DNA from: Solwaraspora sp. WMMA2065
GTDB taxonomy: Bacteria > Actinomycetota > Actinomycetes > Mycobacteriales > Micromonosporaceae
Direction of reading: 5' to 3'
DNA: 64,000 nt
NCBI RefSeq assembly: GCF_030345075.1
Contig: NZ_CP128361.1
Span: 6,138,001 to 6,202,000 of the forward strand
Made by a program: the position numbers and the translations under genes
Notes under the pieces: generated by a model
The model's input: only the letters and a program-made list of their open reading frames with translations
What the model was told of the DNA's origin: nothing
Database searches by the model: none
Shown: piece by piece, positions 7,982-17,186 of the stretch
Layout: every line of letters starts with the position of its first letter
Numbering within the stretch: position 1 is the stretch's first letter

Positions 7982-8662
7982 GTGAGTCGGCTGTGGAGCC
8001 GGTTCGGTGTCCGGGCACTCGCCGTCGGCCTGCTCGTGACAGGCGTCGCCGGCGGGTTCTACCTGGAAAGCGACCGGGAGACCCAGCAACGCATCAGCGA
8101 CGCCCGCCTGGCCGCCGAGGCCGAGCAGGTCGAGCTCGAACTGCTGCGTCAGCGCCGGGCCGAACACCAGCGGATGACGGTGCAACGCCGTACCGCCGAA
8201 CGGGAAGCCACGGAGAAGGCTCTCGCCACGGCCAAGGCCGAGGCGGCCAAGGCCAAGCGGGCAGAGCAGGTGACCCAGCAGAAGCAGCAGGAGGCGGCGG
8301 CCCGGCCGCCGGCGGCGACGGTGCCCTTCACCGGCGAGATTCCGGAGTCCTGCGACGAGTTCAGCGGCAACCGGGCGATCGGCTGCGCCCTCACCCTGGA
8401 GAAGGGGTGGGGTCTCGACCAGTTCGCCTGCCTGAACAAGCTGTGGAACAAGGAGAGCGGCTGGAACCACAAGGCCTACAACGCGGCCTCCGGCGCCACC
8501 GGTATTCCCCAGGCGCTACCGGGCAGCAAGATGGCCTCGGCCGGTGCCGACTGGCAGACCAACCCGGCGACCCAGATCAAGTGGGGCCTCGGGTACATCA
8601 GCGGCCGTTACGGCACCCCGTGCGGCGCGTGGCAGCAGTCACAGAACGTCGGCTGGTACTGA
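7982..8662 (+). CDS. Secreted or membrane-anchored lytic transglycosylase-like protein
   Basis: The 226 residues contain an N-terminal membrane segment (about 9-27), then a long Glu/Ala/Lys/Arg coiled coil (about 32-108), then a C-terminal lysozyme-like domain. The domain has the motif WNKESGWN with the probable catalytic Glu158, followed by GATGIPQALPGSKM and a terminal GAWQQSQNVGWY. Such proteins are predicted to cleave peptidoglycan glycan strands outside the membrane. I chose the GTG at 7982 because AAGGGA lies ten bases upstream and the signal segment then starts at the N-terminus. A strong terminator follows at 8701. The long folded leader suggests control at RNA level (inference). Confidence 0.82.
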   Translation: MSRLWSRFGVRALAVGLLVTGVAGGFYLESDRETQQRISDARLAAEAEQVELELLRQRRAEHQRMTVQRRTAEREATEKALATAKAEAAKAKRAEQVTQQKQQEAAARPPAATVPFTGEIPESCDEFSGNRAIGCALTLEKGWGLDQFACLNKLWNKESGWNHKAYNAASGATGIPQALPGSKMASAGADWQTNPATQIKWGLGYISGRYGTPCGAWQQSQNVGWY

Positions 8663-8700
8663 TCCGGTCCGGACTGTCGGCGGCACCTGTCGCACTCGTC

Positions 8701-8748
8701 ACCGGCGGCGGTACGGACCTGATCGTCCGTACCGCCGCCGGTGTTTTT
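8701..8748 (+). terminator. Intrinsic terminator after the transglycosylase gene
   Basis: An 18-bp perfect stem (8701-8718 with 8725-8742) closes a 6-base loop CTGATC and is followed by GTTTTTG. This is a classic rho-independent terminator, one of the clearest in the window. Confidence 0.9.
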
Positions 8749-8815
8749 GTGCGGTTCGCCAGCTGTCGGCTGGCGTCGGTTGCGCGGACCTGATAGCTAC
8801 TAGGAGATGGCGTAC

Positions 8816-9454
8816 ATGGGGACCTCCGGTGGTGACCCGAACCGCTTCGGCACCGAGGCCTTCTACGCCTCGCTGGGCCGGGCGTTCGTCGCAATGTGCG
8901 CGGTCGTCCCGGTGCTGTTCGTCATCGAGGCGTTCGACGTCTGGCTGAGCGCCGGCTTTGATCTGGCCGCCGGCATCGTCCCCCGGCGCATCGACGGGCT
9001 GGACGGGGTGTTCTTCGCCCCGTTCCTGCACCACGGCTTCGATCACCTCTACAGCAACAGCGTTCCGTTGATCCTGCTGGGCACCTTCGTCCTGGCCGCC
9101 GGGGTCCGCCGGTTCCTCTACTCCACCCTGGTGATCATCCTGGTCAGCGGGCTCGGCGTGTGGTTCACCGGCGCGCCGAACACCGTCGTGGTCGGCGCCA
9201 GCGGTGTCGTCTTCGGCTACCTCGGTCTGGTGTTGATGCGCGGCATCGTCGAGCGCACCTGGTGGAACCTCGGCGTCGTCCTGCTGGTCGGCCTGCTCTA
9301 CGGCTGGCAGCTGGTCGGCATCCTGCCGACCGACGCGTTGATCTCCTGGCAGGGCCATCTCTTCGGGTTCGTCGGCGGGGTGCTCGCCGCGATCCTGTTC
9401 CGCCGCCGGCGCGACTACGACCCGTACGATCCGGACCCGCTCACCATGCCCTGA
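8816..9454 (+). CDS. Rhomboid family intramembrane serine protease
   Basis: The protein cleaves membrane-spanning substrates within the bilayer. With numbering from the ATG at 8816 (212 residues) the nucleophile is Ser129 in GASGVVFGYLG and the partner is His181 in ISWQGHLFGF. The conserved HHGFDHLYSN segment with His72 and Asn81 lies before them. Six membrane spans are visible. AGGAG at 8802-8806 directly abuts an earlier ATG at 8807, too close for initiation, but is nine bases from the ATG at 8816, so the latter is preferred. The gene is convergent with glpX, 12 bases apart, and a small hairpin (CTGACC with GGTCAG, 9452-9471) covers both stop codons. Confidence 0.88.
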   Translation: MGTSGGDPNRFGTEAFYASLGRAFVAMCAVVPVLFVIEAFDVWLSAGFDLAAGIVPRRIDGLDGVFFAPFLHHGFDHLYSNSVPLILLGTFVLAAGVRRFLYSTLVIILVSGLGVWFTGAPNTVVVGASGVVFGYLGLVLMRGIVERTWWNLGVVLLVGLLYGWQLVGILPTDALISWQGHLFGFVGGVLAAILFRRRRDYDPYDPDPLTMP

Positions 9455-9466
9455 CCGGGCCCCGGG

Positions 9467-10522
9467 TCAGAGGTCGAGCTCGGCGATCGGCCGACCGTCG
9501 AAGTCGACCGCCGAGTAGAGCGCCAGCTTCTCCAACCGGTGATGCGAGTCGATCACCCGGATCGTGCCGCTCTTGGAGCGCATCACGATCGACTGGGTGT
9601 ACGCCCCACCCGAGCGGTACCGCACCCCGTGCAGCAGGTCACCCGAGGTAACCCCGGTGGCGACGAAGAAGCAGTTGTCGCCGGTGACCAGGTCGTCGGT
9701 GCGCAGCACCCGGCCCAGATCGTGCCCCGCAGCGACGGCCTTGTCCCGCTCCGCGTCGTCGCGTGGCCAGAGTTTCGCCTGCATCGCGCCGCCCATGCAC
9801 TTCAGCGCGCAGGCGGCGATGATCCCCTCCGGGGTGCCGCCGATGCCCATCAGCACGTCGACGTCGGACTCCTCGCGGGCAGCCGAGATCGCGCTGGCGA
9901 TGTCACCGTCGGACAGGAACCGGATCCGGGCACCGGCGTCGCGGATCTCCTGCACCAGCTCGGTGTGGCGGGGCCGGTCGAGGATGCTCACCGTCACGTC
10001 GGAGACGCTCGACTTCTTGACCCGGGCAATCCGCTGCAGATTCTCCCGCACCCCGGCCTCGATGTCGATGACGTCGGCGCAGTCCGGGCCGACCGCCAGC
10101 TTCTCCATGTAGAAGACCGCGCTGGGGTCGAACATGGCGCCCCGCTCCGCCACCGCCAGCACCGCGAGGGCGTTCGGCATGCCCTTGCTCATCAGGGTGG
10201 TGCCGTCGATCGGGTCGACGGCGACGTCGACCTCCGGCCCGGAGCCGTCACCGACCCGTTCTCCGTTGAACAGCATCGGGGCGTTGTCCTTCTCGCCCTC
10301 GCCGATCACGACGACGCCACGCATCTGGATCGAGTTGATCAGTTTGCGCATCGCGTCGACCGCGGCGCCGTCGCCGCCTTCCTTGTCTCCCCGACCCACC
10401 CACCGGCCGGCGGCCATCGCTGCGGCTTCGGTTACCCGGACCAGGTCCAGGGCCAGGTTACGGTCGAGATTCTGCGGGTTACGGGTGCCATTCTGCGGGT
10501 TACGGGTGCCGGTTCCACTCAT
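9467..10522 (-). CDS. glpX: Class II fructose-1,6-bisphosphatase
   Basis: GlpX hydrolyses fructose 1,6-bisphosphate in gluconeogenesis and is the only FBPase in most actinobacteria. The 351-residue protein contains the metal-binding blocks [11 protein letters not shown] and [13 protein letters not shown], and later [13 protein letters not shown], all typical of class II. I chose the ATG at 10522, preceded by GAGGAGCACC on the coding strand. The N-terminus carries a seven-residue tandem duplication (GTRNPQN twice, encoded by a 21-bp direct repeat at 10469-10510). The divergent DUF4245 gene next to it is a conserved actinobacterial neighbour. Confidence 0.95.
   Translation of the reverse strand: MSGTGTRNPQNGTRNPQNLDRNLALDLVRVTEAAAMAAGRWVGRGDKEGGDGAAVDAMRKLINSIQMRGVVVIGEGEKDNAPMLFNGERVGDGSGPEVDVAVDPIDGTTLMSKGMPNALAVLAVAERGAMFDPSAVFYMEKLAVGPDCADVIDIEAGVRENLQRIARVKKSSVSDVTVSILDRPRHTELVQEIRDAGARIRFLSDGDIASAISAAREESDVDVLMGIGGTPEGIIAACALKCMGGAMQAKLWPRDDAERDKAVAAGHDLGRVLRTDDLVTGDNCFFVATGVTSGDLLHGVRYRSGGAYTQSIVMRSKSGTIRVIDSHHRLEKLALYSAVDFDGRPIAELDL
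10469..10510. repeat. 21-bp tandem duplication in glpX N-terminal coding region
   Basis: Bases 10469-10489 are repeated exactly at 10490-10510. The unit is in frame and duplicates seven residues in the flexible N-terminal extension before the catalytic domain, so it should not disrupt the enzyme. Confidence 0.9.
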
Positions 10523-10679
10523 CGGTGCTCCTCCTCGCGACGGTGCGGGGCGCATCCCGGAGCACAGCGTCGCCGGCTCCGGTCCTGAGGGAATCCTGGC
10601 ACGTCACGACGGTGCCAGGTAGTCGCGGGGTGGTCGGTCCGCGCGTCAGTCCGCGCCGGCCGGCTGGGAGGATGGGGGC

Positions 10680-11225
10680 ATGGAGACGACCGGGCCGGCG
10701 CGCGACCGGGCGGAACGCACCCCGAAGGACATCACCCTGTCGCTGCTCGTCCTGTTGGTGCCGATCCTGCTGGTGTTCGGGTTCTACCGGGTCTTCCTCG
10801 GTGCCGACGAGCCCGTGGCGGTGGATCCCGGGCCGGCGTACGAGCAGGCCGGTGCGGCGGGCCAGTTTCCGGTGCGCGCGCCCGCCGGTCTCGGACCGGA
10901 CTGGGTCGCGGTGAGCGCGGTCTTCCGGCCGGTGTCGGCGGCGGACGGTCCGACGCTGCGGCTGGGCTACGTCACCCCGGCCGGCGCCGCCGTCCAGGTG
11001 GTGCAGAGTTCACGGCCGGCACCGGAACTGCTGGTGGCGGAGCTGACCGCGACCGCGCAGCCGCAGGGTGATGTGGCGATCGGGGCGACGACCTGGCAGC
11101 GGTACGCGGCCCGGCCCGGCGAACGTGCACTGGTGTGGCTGGCGCCGGACCACAGTGTGCTGGTGGTCGGCACGGCGGATACCGACGAGCTACGGGTGAT
11201 GGCCGAGGCGCTCACGCCACGCTGA
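10680..11225 (+). CDS. DUF4245 membrane-anchored protein
   Basis: A 181-residue protein with a short cytoplasmic start, one membrane span (about residues 19-38) and an extracytoplasmic domain that contains WVAVSAVFRP, LRLGYVTPAG and WQRYAARPGERALVW. This matches the DUF4245 family, regularly found divergent from glpX in actinobacteria (Rv1100 beside the glpX gene in M. tuberculosis). The biochemical role is not known. The start ATG at 10680 begins two residues into a clear hydrophilic leader, with no better alternative. Confidence 0.8.
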   Translation: METTGPARDRAERTPKDITLSLLVLLVPILLVFGFYRVFLGADEPVAVDPGPAYEQAGAAGQFPVRAPAGLGPDWVAVSAVFRPVSAADGPTLRLGYVTPAGAAVQVVQSSRPAPELLVAELTATAQPQGDVAIGATTWQRYAARPGERALVWLAPDHSVLVVGTADTDELRVMAEALTPR

Positions 11226-11307
11226 TACCTCGGCGGGTCCGGCCCGTACCGGGCGGTTGCCCGGCCGGGAATCTGGTTTCCGGGACGTGGGTGGCAGACT
11301 CGACGGG

Positions 11308-12003
11308 GTGAGCGACGTGGCCGCATCGTCGGTGGATGGTGAGCTGGAGAGCCTGAGCCTGGTGGAGTTGGCGGTGCGGCGGCTGCGTCGCGAGATCCTC
11401 AGCGGCAAGACCGACCCCGGGCAACGGCTCGTCGAGGAGCAACTGACCCGGCGGTTGGGCATCAGCCGGGCGCCGCTGCGCGAGGCGCTGCGGCTGCTCG
11501 CCGAGCAGGGTTTGGTGGAGCACGTACCACGACGCGGCGTGCGGGTGGCGACCTTGTCCGACCGCGACGTTCAGGAGCTGTACGCGGTGCGCGACCTCCT
11601 GGAGCGGCACGCGGTGGAGTCGGTGCTGCCGGTGCGCCGGGACACCGCCCTCGGTGGCCTGCGGGCTGCGGTCGACCAGATGCGGCTGGCCACCACGGTC
11701 GGTGACCGGCTGCGGGTTGCCGAGGCGCATCGGCGGTTCCACGTCGAGCTGGTCGGCCTGGCCGGCAACCGGCAGCTCACCGGGGTGTACGAGTCGGTGC
11801 TGCTGAAGCTCCAGCTGTACCTGGCGATCAACCTGCAGCGGGAGGCCGAGGTGGCGCAGCCGGTCGACGGGGTGCACCGGCACGAGCGACTGCTGGCCGC
11901 GATCGAGGCGGGGGAACCGACCGAGGTGCTCCGGGAACTTGCCGAGCATGGTGTTCGTACCTACCGGCGCTCCGACGGCTCGAGCCGAACACCAGATACC
12001 TGA
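11308..12003 (+). CDS. GntR family (FCD subfamily) transcriptional regulator
   Basis: The 231 residues consist of a winged helix (about 14-80, with LGISRAPLREALRLLAEQGL and VPRRGVRVA) and an all-helical FCD ligand domain (about 85-215) with the usual Asp/His pattern (DLLERHAVE, EAHRRFHVELV, HERLLAAIEAGE). FCD regulators bind carboxylic acids or metals and usually repress catabolic operons. I chose the GTG at 11308; a longer frame from 11257 starts with weak sequence. A perfect 20-bp inverted repeat covers its stop codon. No catabolic operon is adjacent, so the target is unknown. Confidence 0.85.
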   Translation: MSDVAASSVDGELESLSLVELAVRRLRREILSGKTDPGQRLVEEQLTRRLGISRAPLREALRLLAEQGLVEHVPRRGVRVATLSDRDVQELYAVRDLLERHAVESVLPVRRDTALGGLRAAVDQMRLATTVGDRLRVAEAHRRFHVELVGLAGNRQLTGVYESVLLKLQLYLAINLQREAEVAQPVDGVHRHERLLAAIEAGEPTEVLRELAEHGVRTYRRSDGSSRTPDT

Positions 12004-12037
12004 TCCGGGTCCGGAAAGGTATCTGGTGTTCGGCTCG
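11981..12037. promoter_or_regulatory. Perfect 20-bp inverted repeat over the GntR stop codon
   Basis: Bases 11981-12000 are exactly complementary to 12018-12037, with a 17-base loop that contains the TGA stop of the GntR gene. It lies between convergent genes (the pectate lyase gene ends at 12102), so it probably serves as a bidirectional terminator, although no T-run follows. The arm contains CCAGATACC, and a related GAATCTGGTTTCC lies upstream of the GntR gene at 11269-11281, so an operator role is also possible. Confidence 0.55.
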
Positions 12038-12101
12038 TTGGAGCGTGCAGTTGATCAGTGGTGGCGGTGGCTGCCCAGCCGCCGATCAGCCGTACGTCTC
12101 G

Positions 12102-14084
12102 TCAGGCGTACGTCTCGAATTCGGCGATCTGCGGCGTGCCGGAGGCACCGGTGATCTCAAAGCTGATCTTGCTGAGCGTGGTCGAGGAGAAGCTGATCAT
12201 GCCGGCACCGCTGCCGGAGGCGAGGGTGGCACCGGTGTCGTGGTTGTACAGCCGCCACGATCCGATGGCACCTACGGCACCCGACGCCTCCCGGATGTTG
12301 ACCGAGGAGACGGTGGTGTCAGCGTCCCACTTGATCGAGATTCGACCGGTGGTGCCGCTCGGCGACCAGTAGGTGCCCATGTCGCCGTCCCGTACGTCGC
12401 CGTAGCTGGTGCCGCTGCCCTTGCTCGAACCGTCCGATCCGGCGCCGATGCTCAGGTTGGTGCCACCGGGCTGGGTCGGGGTCGAGGTCGGCTGCGGCGC
12501 CGTCGGGCTCGGGGTCGGGCTGGGGCCGGTGCCGCCGGAGACCTGCAGGTAGTCGATGTTGCTCAGGCCCTCGCCGGTGGTGGCCACCAGCCGGATCGTG
12601 TTGGTGCCGCTGTTGAGCGCGACGGACACCGAGACGTTCGAGTAGCTGGTCCACCCGCCGGTCGGGTTGAACGCGACCCCTTGTTGCACGGTCGAGCCGT
12701 TGACGACCAGGTTGGCCGGTCGGTTGCCCGAGCCGCCGTTCGCGTGCCGGATAGTCAGGTTCGTCGTGCCACCACTCGAGCTGACCAGGAACTGCGATGC
12801 CGCACCCGAGGCGTTCTCCGTGTTGCAGTACCCGCTGCCGGAGTAGCCGGAGTGCTCTGACTCGATCTCACCGTCACACGAGGCCGGCGAGTACTCCGCC
12901 TCGTAGCGTCCGTCCGGGCCGGGCGTCGGCGGCACGGTCGGCGTGGGGCTCGGCGGGTTCGACGGCGGCGGCGAGGTCGGCGAGCAGCTGCCGTCCGAGA
13001 CGCGGTTGCCCTTGTTGGCGCCGGAGATCTGCCGGAGCATGTTCGGCACGCAGCTGGCTCCGTCGAGTGTGTAGGAGTACGGGATGCTCACGCTCGTGTT
13101 CGAGGTGGGGTTGGGGCCGGCCGGCTGGTTGTCGCCGCTGCGGCTGGACCAGTCGATGTTGTCGTAGATGTTGCCGCTGACCTGCCAGTAGCCGGCTTCG
13201 CTGGTGTAGAACGTGCCCAGAACGTCGTTCGAGTCCTGGAAGTAGTTGTTCTCCACCTTGGCGCGTCCGCCGGCTCGCGAGTTGATGCCGGACTTCTCGA
13301 TGTCCGTGTAGTGGTTGTTGTAGATGTGTGCGATGCCGCCACGCAGCAGCGGAGTACGGGAGTCGATGTTCTCGTACACGTTGTGGTGGAACGTCACGTA
13401 CCCGTTGGACCTGTCGCTCTCGCTGGAGCCGATCAGACCACCACGGCCGGAGTTGCGCAGGATGCTGTACGACAGGGTGACGTACTGCGTGTTGTTCTTC
13501 ATGTCGAACAGGCCGTCGTAACCCTCCGACTCGCCGCCCGAGGCTTCCAGCGTCACGTGGTCGACCCAGACGTTGCGGACGTCGGACTCCATGCCGATGG
13601 CGTCACCACCGTTGGAGGTCGGCGAGCCCGACTTCTTCACGTTGCGGACGGTCACGTTCTGGATGATGATGTTGCTCGCCTCGCGGATGTGGATGCCGAG
13701 CTGGTCGAAGACCGCGCCGCTGCCCACCCCGATGATCGAGACGTTGCTGATCTGCTTGAGTTCGATCACGTCGTCGGCGGTGTTGCAGCTGTCGCCGGAG
13801 ACCTTGCTGGTGTTGCCGTGGTTGATCGTCCCCTGGACCTCGATGATGATCGGGGTGCTGCTGCTGGAACGGTTGCACAGCGCGGAGTGGATACCGGTAC
13901 CGGAGCTGACCCGTACCGTCTGGCCGCCCGCGCCGCCGGTGGTCCCGCCGTTGCGGGTGGCGAATCCGGTGGCGCTGCCGGTCGCCGCCGAGGCCTGGGG
14001 AATCGCCAGGGCCACGCCGACCGTGCCGGCTACGGCTGTGATGGCCAGTCCTGCGAGAAGTCGCAGTCCGACTGGTCGTCTCAT
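12102..14084 (-). CDS. Secreted pectate lyase (PL1) with two carbohydrate-binding type domains
   Basis: The 660-residue exoenzyme cleaves pectate by beta-elimination. A signal peptide ends near residue 33 (PQASA). The PL1 right-handed beta-helix covers about 34-365, with VWVDHVTLE at 172-180 and SRTPLLRGG at 242-250, which carries the catalytic Arg. A Pro/Ser/Thr linker (366-392) leads to a CBM35/CBM6-like module (393-516, starting RYEAEYSP). A second linker (517-541) leads to an F5/8-type, discoidin-like domain (542-660). I chose the ATG at 14084, where the typical RRPVGLRLL signal start begins. Upstream at 14400-14444 lie two palindromes, one of LacI-operator type, so sugar-responsive control is likely. 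Confidence 0.92.
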   Translation of the reverse strand: MRRPVGLRLLAGLAITAVAGTVGVALAIPQASAATGSATGFATRNGGTTGGAGGQTVRVSSGTGIHSALCNRSSSSTPIIIEVQGTINHGNTSKVSGDSCNTADDVIELKQISNVSIIGVGSGAVFDQLGIHIREASNIIIQNVTVRNVKKSGSPTSNGGDAIGMESDVRNVWVDHVTLEASGGESEGYDGLFDMKNNTQYVTLSYSILRNSGRGGLIGSSESDRSNGYVTFHHNVYENIDSRTPLLRGGIAHIYNNHYTDIEKSGINSRAGGRAKVENNYFQDSNDVLGTFYTSEAGYWQVSGNIYDNIDWSSRSGDNQPAGPNPTSNTSVSIPYSYTLDGASCVPNMLRQISGANKGNRVSDGSCSPTSPPPSNPPSPTPTVPPTPGPDGRYEAEYSPASCDGEIESEHSGYSGSGYCNTENASGAASQFLVSSSGGTTNLTIRHANGGSGNRPANLVVNGSTVQQGVAFNPTGGWTSYSNVSVSVALNSGTNTIRLVATTGEGLSNIDYLQVSGGTGPSPTPSPTAPQPTSTPTQPGGTNLSIGAGSDGSSKGSGTSYGDVRDGDMGTYWSPSGTTGRISIKWDADTTVSSVNIREASGAVGAIGSWRLYNHDTGATLASGSGAGMISFSSTTLSKISFEITGASGTPQIAEFETYA

Positions 14085-14399
14085 AGTCTCGTCTCGCCTT
14101 CGTCTTGAAGTTGCTGATGGATCGTCTCGACTGCTGGAGGACGCGTACCGTCCGGCGCAACCGGTACGGCACTGGTCGCAGCCCGTGGTCAACCCGCCGG
14201 CGGCACCGATGTGACCGTTGCCCGGCCGTCAGATGACGGCCATCGGCCACGGATGGCGGCAGCCGGGGCGGGGACGCCTCGACCCAGGTGCGGTGTTCTT
14301 GGTGATGTGGACGAGTCTGCGGCTCGTCGGGCCCCGGACGCGTGGCCGTCAGCGCTGAGGGCGCGAGGTCACCCGGACCGTCCTCACGTCCCCGCCGCC

Positions 14400-14417
14400 G
14401 GTGTGCTGCAGCACACC
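14400..14417. promoter_or_regulatory. 18-bp perfect palindrome, probable operator
   Basis: GGTGTGCTGCAGCACACC is its own reverse complement over 18 bases with no spacer. It lies 14 bases from a LacI-type palindrome. Such a long gap-free palindrome in GC-rich DNA suggests a dimeric regulator site. The regulator is not identified. Confidence 0.5.
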
Positions 14418-14430
14418 TTGCCCTGACTCT

Positions 14431-14444
14431 GGAAAGCGCTTTCC
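14431..14444. promoter_or_regulatory. LacI-family type operator
   Basis: GGAAAGCGCTTTCC is a perfect 14-bp palindrome with the central CG typical of LacI/GalR family operators. These regulate sugar and polysaccharide degradation genes in actinobacteria. Its position 347-360 bases upstream of the pectate lyase start, with no other gene reading away from it, makes that gene the likely target. Confidence 0.6.
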
Positions 14445-14520
14445 CCGAAGGATAGGTCGATGTCCATCAACTTGCAAGATCGTAGCCGAATTGTGGCGAA
14501 ATGCCGTCTTGGGTGCACCC

Positions 14521-14805
14521 TCAGCCGGTGGGTCGGGCGCCGCGGGCGGCTTCGAGTCGCTGACGGGCCCCGTCCAGCCAGCGCTGACAGGTGGCGGCCA
14601 ACTGCTCACCGCGCTCCCACAGCGCCAGTGACTCCGCCAAGGTGGTGCCGCCGGACTCCAGCCGCTCCACCACCGAGGCCAGCTCGGCGCGGGCCTGCTC
14701 GTAGCTCAGCGAGTCCGCCGCCAGCGGCCCGCTCGCCGGCTCAGTCGCCGGAACCTTCGCCGACGTGGTCGCCGTACCTCGGTCAGCTGCCTTCTTCGTG
14801 GTCAC
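14521..14805 (-). CDS. xseB: Exodeoxyribonuclease VII small subunit
   Basis: XseB assembles with XseA into exonuclease VII, which degrades single-stranded DNA. The 94-residue protein has the small coiled helical hairpin of the family: SYEQARAELASVVERLESG, LAESLALWERGEQLAATC, then a charged tail. GTG at 14805 is favoured because GAGG lies six bases upstream; GTG at 14817, directly after the xseA stop, would add four residues. It is translationally coupled to xseA. Confidence 0.9.
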   Translation of the reverse strand: MTTKKAADRGTATTSAKVPATEPASGPLAADSLSYEQARAELASVVERLESGGTTLAESLALWERGEQLAATCQRWLDGARQRLEAARGARPTG

Positions 14806-14817
14806 CTGATGCCTCAC

Positions 14818-16047
14818 TCATTCGGTTCGGGCGGCGACGGCCGGCAGCTCACCGCCGGCCAGTCGCAGCCGCAGCGGGTCGCCAGCCGCGACGTCGTCGG
14901 GGGATCGGACCACCGCGCCGGCGGCGTCCTGCACGATCGCGTACCCCCGGTCGAGGGTCGCGGCCGGTGACAGCGCGCGCAGCCGGGCCAACGTGTGTCC
15001 CAGCTCGGCGGTGCCGGCGGACAACCGGTGCGCCAGGCAGCGGGTGGCCCGGTCCCGCAGCGCGTCGACCTCGCCGACCCGCCCGTCCAACAGCACCTGT
15101 GGCCGGGCGAGTACCGGCCGGGACCGGACCATCTCCAGCCGGTGTGTCTCCCGGTCGAGCAGACCGGTCACCGCCCGGTCCAGCCGGTGCCGGGCCAGGG
15201 CGATCAGCCGCAGCTCCTCGGCCAGGTCCGGCACCAGCCGTTTGCCGGCGTCGGTCGGCGTGGACGCCCGTACGTCGGCGACGTAGTCGAGCAGTGGTGC
15301 GTCGGTCTCGTGGCCGACGGCGCTGACCACCGGGGTACGGCAGCCGAACACCGCCCGGCACAGCGCCTCGTCGGAGAACGGCAGCAGGTCCTCGACGCTC
15401 CCGCCGCCGCGGGCGATGACGATCACGTCGATCGACGGATCCGCGTCGAGCACCGCCAGCGCGTCGATCACCTGCGGCACCGCGCCGGAGCCCTGCACCG
15501 CGACGTTGACCACCCGGAAATCGACCGCCGGCCAGCGTCGGCGGGCGTTGGTCAACACGTCCCGTTCGGCGGCCGACGCCCGGCCGGTGATCAGCCCGAT
15601 CCGTTGCGGCAGGAACGGCGGGCGGCGCTTGCGGGACCGGTCGAACAACCCCTCGGCGGCCAGTAGCTTCTTCAGCTTCTCCAGCCGGGCCAGCAGCTCA
15701 CCGAGGCCGACCTGGCGGATCTCGTCGGCGCGCAGGCTGAGCGTGCCCCGCGCCGGGTAGAACTCCGGCTTGGCGCGTAGCACCACCCGGGCACCGTCGG
15801 CCAGCTCCGGCGCGCCGAGGTCGAGCACGTCCCGGTTGGTGGTGACGGTCAGGCTGAGATCCGCCGACGGGTCACGCAGGGTCAGGAACACGGTGGTCGC
15901 GCCGGGCCGCCGGCTGATCTGCGCGACCTGCCCGTCGACCCACACCCAGCCGAGCCGGCCGATCCAGGCGCTGATCTTCTGGCTGACCACCCGGACCGGC
16001 CACGGCTCGTCCGCGCTGCTGCGCGGCGTCGCGTCGGTGTCGGTCAC
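14818..16047 (-). CDS. xseA: Exodeoxyribonuclease VII large subunit
   Basis: This is the catalytic subunit of exonuclease VII, 409 residues. An N-terminal OB fold (about 15-115, with WVDGQVAQI and FLTLRD) binds single-stranded DNA. The catalytic core follows, with [19 protein letters not shown] and [11 protein letters not shown] coiled-coil C-terminal region then binds XseB, and the end has the conserved LDRGYAIV. The start is the GTG at 16047, which gives [11 protein letters not shown] before the OB fold. Its stop is immediately followed by xseB. It is divergent from ispH, 126 bases apart. Confidence 0.93.
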   Translation of the reverse strand: MTDTDATPRSSADEPWPVRVVSQKISAWIGRLGWVWVDGQVAQISRRPGATTVFLTLRDPSADLSLTVTTNRDVLDLGAPELADGARVVLRAKPEFYPARGTLSLRADEIRQVGLGELLARLEKLKKLLAAEGLFDRSRKRRPPFLPQRIGLITGRASAAERDVLTNARRRWPAVDFRVVNVAVQGSGAVPQVIDALAVLDADPSIDVIVIARGGGSVEDLLPFSDEALCRAVFGCRTPVVSAVGHETDAPLLDYVADVRASTPTDAGKRLVPDLAEELRLIALARHRLDRAVTGLLDRETHRLEMVRSRPVLARPQVLLDGRVGEVDALRDRATRCLAHRLSAGTAELGHTLARLRALSPAATLDRGYAIVQDAAGAVVRSPDDVAAGDPLRLRLAGGELPAVAARTE

Positions 16048-16173
16048 CCGGCAAGGGTACGGGCGGGCGGTGACACCGACGCCGCTCGCCCCGCCGGGAG
16101 GCGTCCGGCCCCGGCCCGGTCCCGCCGGTTGGTCACGCTGCCGCCGTGGTCGACGGCACGTAGACTCGGCCGG

Positions 16174-17181
16174 GTGAGCGAGCCTGACGCGAAACCGGTC
16201 CACCGCAAGCGGGTGCTGCTGGCCAATCCCCGTGGCTACTGTGCCGGCGTCGACCGCGCGGTGCAGACCGTGGAGGAGGCGCTGAAGCTGTACGGCGCCC
16301 CGGTCTACGTACGCAAACAGATCGTGCACAACAAGCATGTGGTCTCGACCCTGGAGGCCAAAGGCGCGATCTTCGTCGAGGAGAACGAGGAGGTTCCGCA
16401 CGGCTCGACCGTGGTCTTCTCCGCGCACGGCGTCGCTCCGGAGGTGCACCGGCAGGCGGAGGCGCGGTCGTTGAAGGCGATCGACGCCACCTGCCCGCTG
16501 GTGACCAAGGTCCACCAGGAGGCCCGCCGGTACGCCGCGCAGGACTACGACATCCTACTGATCGGCCATGAGGGCCACGAGGAGGTGGTCGGCACCTCAG
16601 GCGAGGCTCCGGCGCACATCCAGCTGGTGGACGGCCCGGAGGACGCCGACAAGATCACCGTACGGGATCCGGAGAAGGTGGTCTGGTTGTCGCAGACCAC
16701 GCTGTCGGTCGACGAGACCATGGAGACCGTCGCCCGCCTCAGGCGGCGGCTGCCGATGCTGCAGTCGCCGCCGACCGACGACATCTGCTACGCCACCCAG
16801 AACCGCCAGCAGGTGATCAAGCAGATTGGGGCCGATTGCGACGTGGTGCTGGTGGTCGGTTCCCGCAACTCGTCCAACTCGGTGCGGCTGGTCGAGGTAG
16901 CGATCGACGCCGGTGCTCGCGCCGGTTACCTGATCGACTTCGCCCACGAGATCGACGACGCCTGGCTGGCCGACGCGACCACCGTCGGGCTGACCTCGGG
17001 CGCCAGCGTCCCCGACGAGTTGGTGCACCAGGTGGTCGACCACCTCGCCGATCGGGGTTTCACCGACGTCGAGCAGGTCACCACGGTCGAGGAGACGATC
17101 ACCTTCTCGCTGCCGTCCGAGCTGCGCCGGGACATGAAGGCAGCGGCGGCGGGAACGGACGTCCCGGTCACCGCGTCCTAG
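16174..17181 (+). CDS. ispH: 4-hydroxy-3-methylbut-2-enyl diphosphate reductase
   Basis: IspH performs the last step of the MEP pathway, forming IPP and DMAPP with a [4Fe-4S] cluster. The three cluster cysteines are Cys23 (GYCAGV), Cys107 (DATCPLV) and Cys205 ([11 protein letters not shown]). The substrate His residues in IVHNKHVV and FSAHGV and the motif SRNSSNS are present. The 335-residue length is normal. I chose the GTG at 16174; the frame is open to 16129 but the extra residues are not conserved in character. It provides precursors for the prenyltransferase products encoded at the start of the window. Confidence 0.96.
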   Translation: MSEPDAKPVHRKRVLLANPRGYCAGVDRAVQTVEEALKLYGAPVYVRKQIVHNKHVVSTLEAKGAIFVEENEEVPHGSTVVFSAHGVAPEVHRQAEARSLKAIDATCPLVTKVHQEARRYAAQDYDILLIGHEGHEEVVGTSGEAPAHIQLVDGPEDADKITVRDPEKVVWLSQTTLSVDETMETVARLRRRLPMLQSPPTDDICYATQNRQQVIKQIGADCDVVLVVGSRNSSNSVRLVEVAIDAGARAGYLIDFAHEIDDAWLADATTVGLTSGASVPDELVHQVVDHLADRGFTDVEQVTTVEETITFSLPSELRRDMKAAAAGTDVPVTAS

Positions 17182-17186
17182 TCGGT

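Larger units (their letters stand above)
14085..14520. other. Gene-free region upstream of the pectate lyase
   Basis: 436 bases without a supportable gene. It holds two palindromes near its far end (14400-14444), so the pectate lyase promoter probably lies near 14450-14500 on the minus strand with a leader of over 300 bases, or a second promoter lies nearer. I cannot pick a -35/-10 pair with confidence. Confidence 0.45.
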
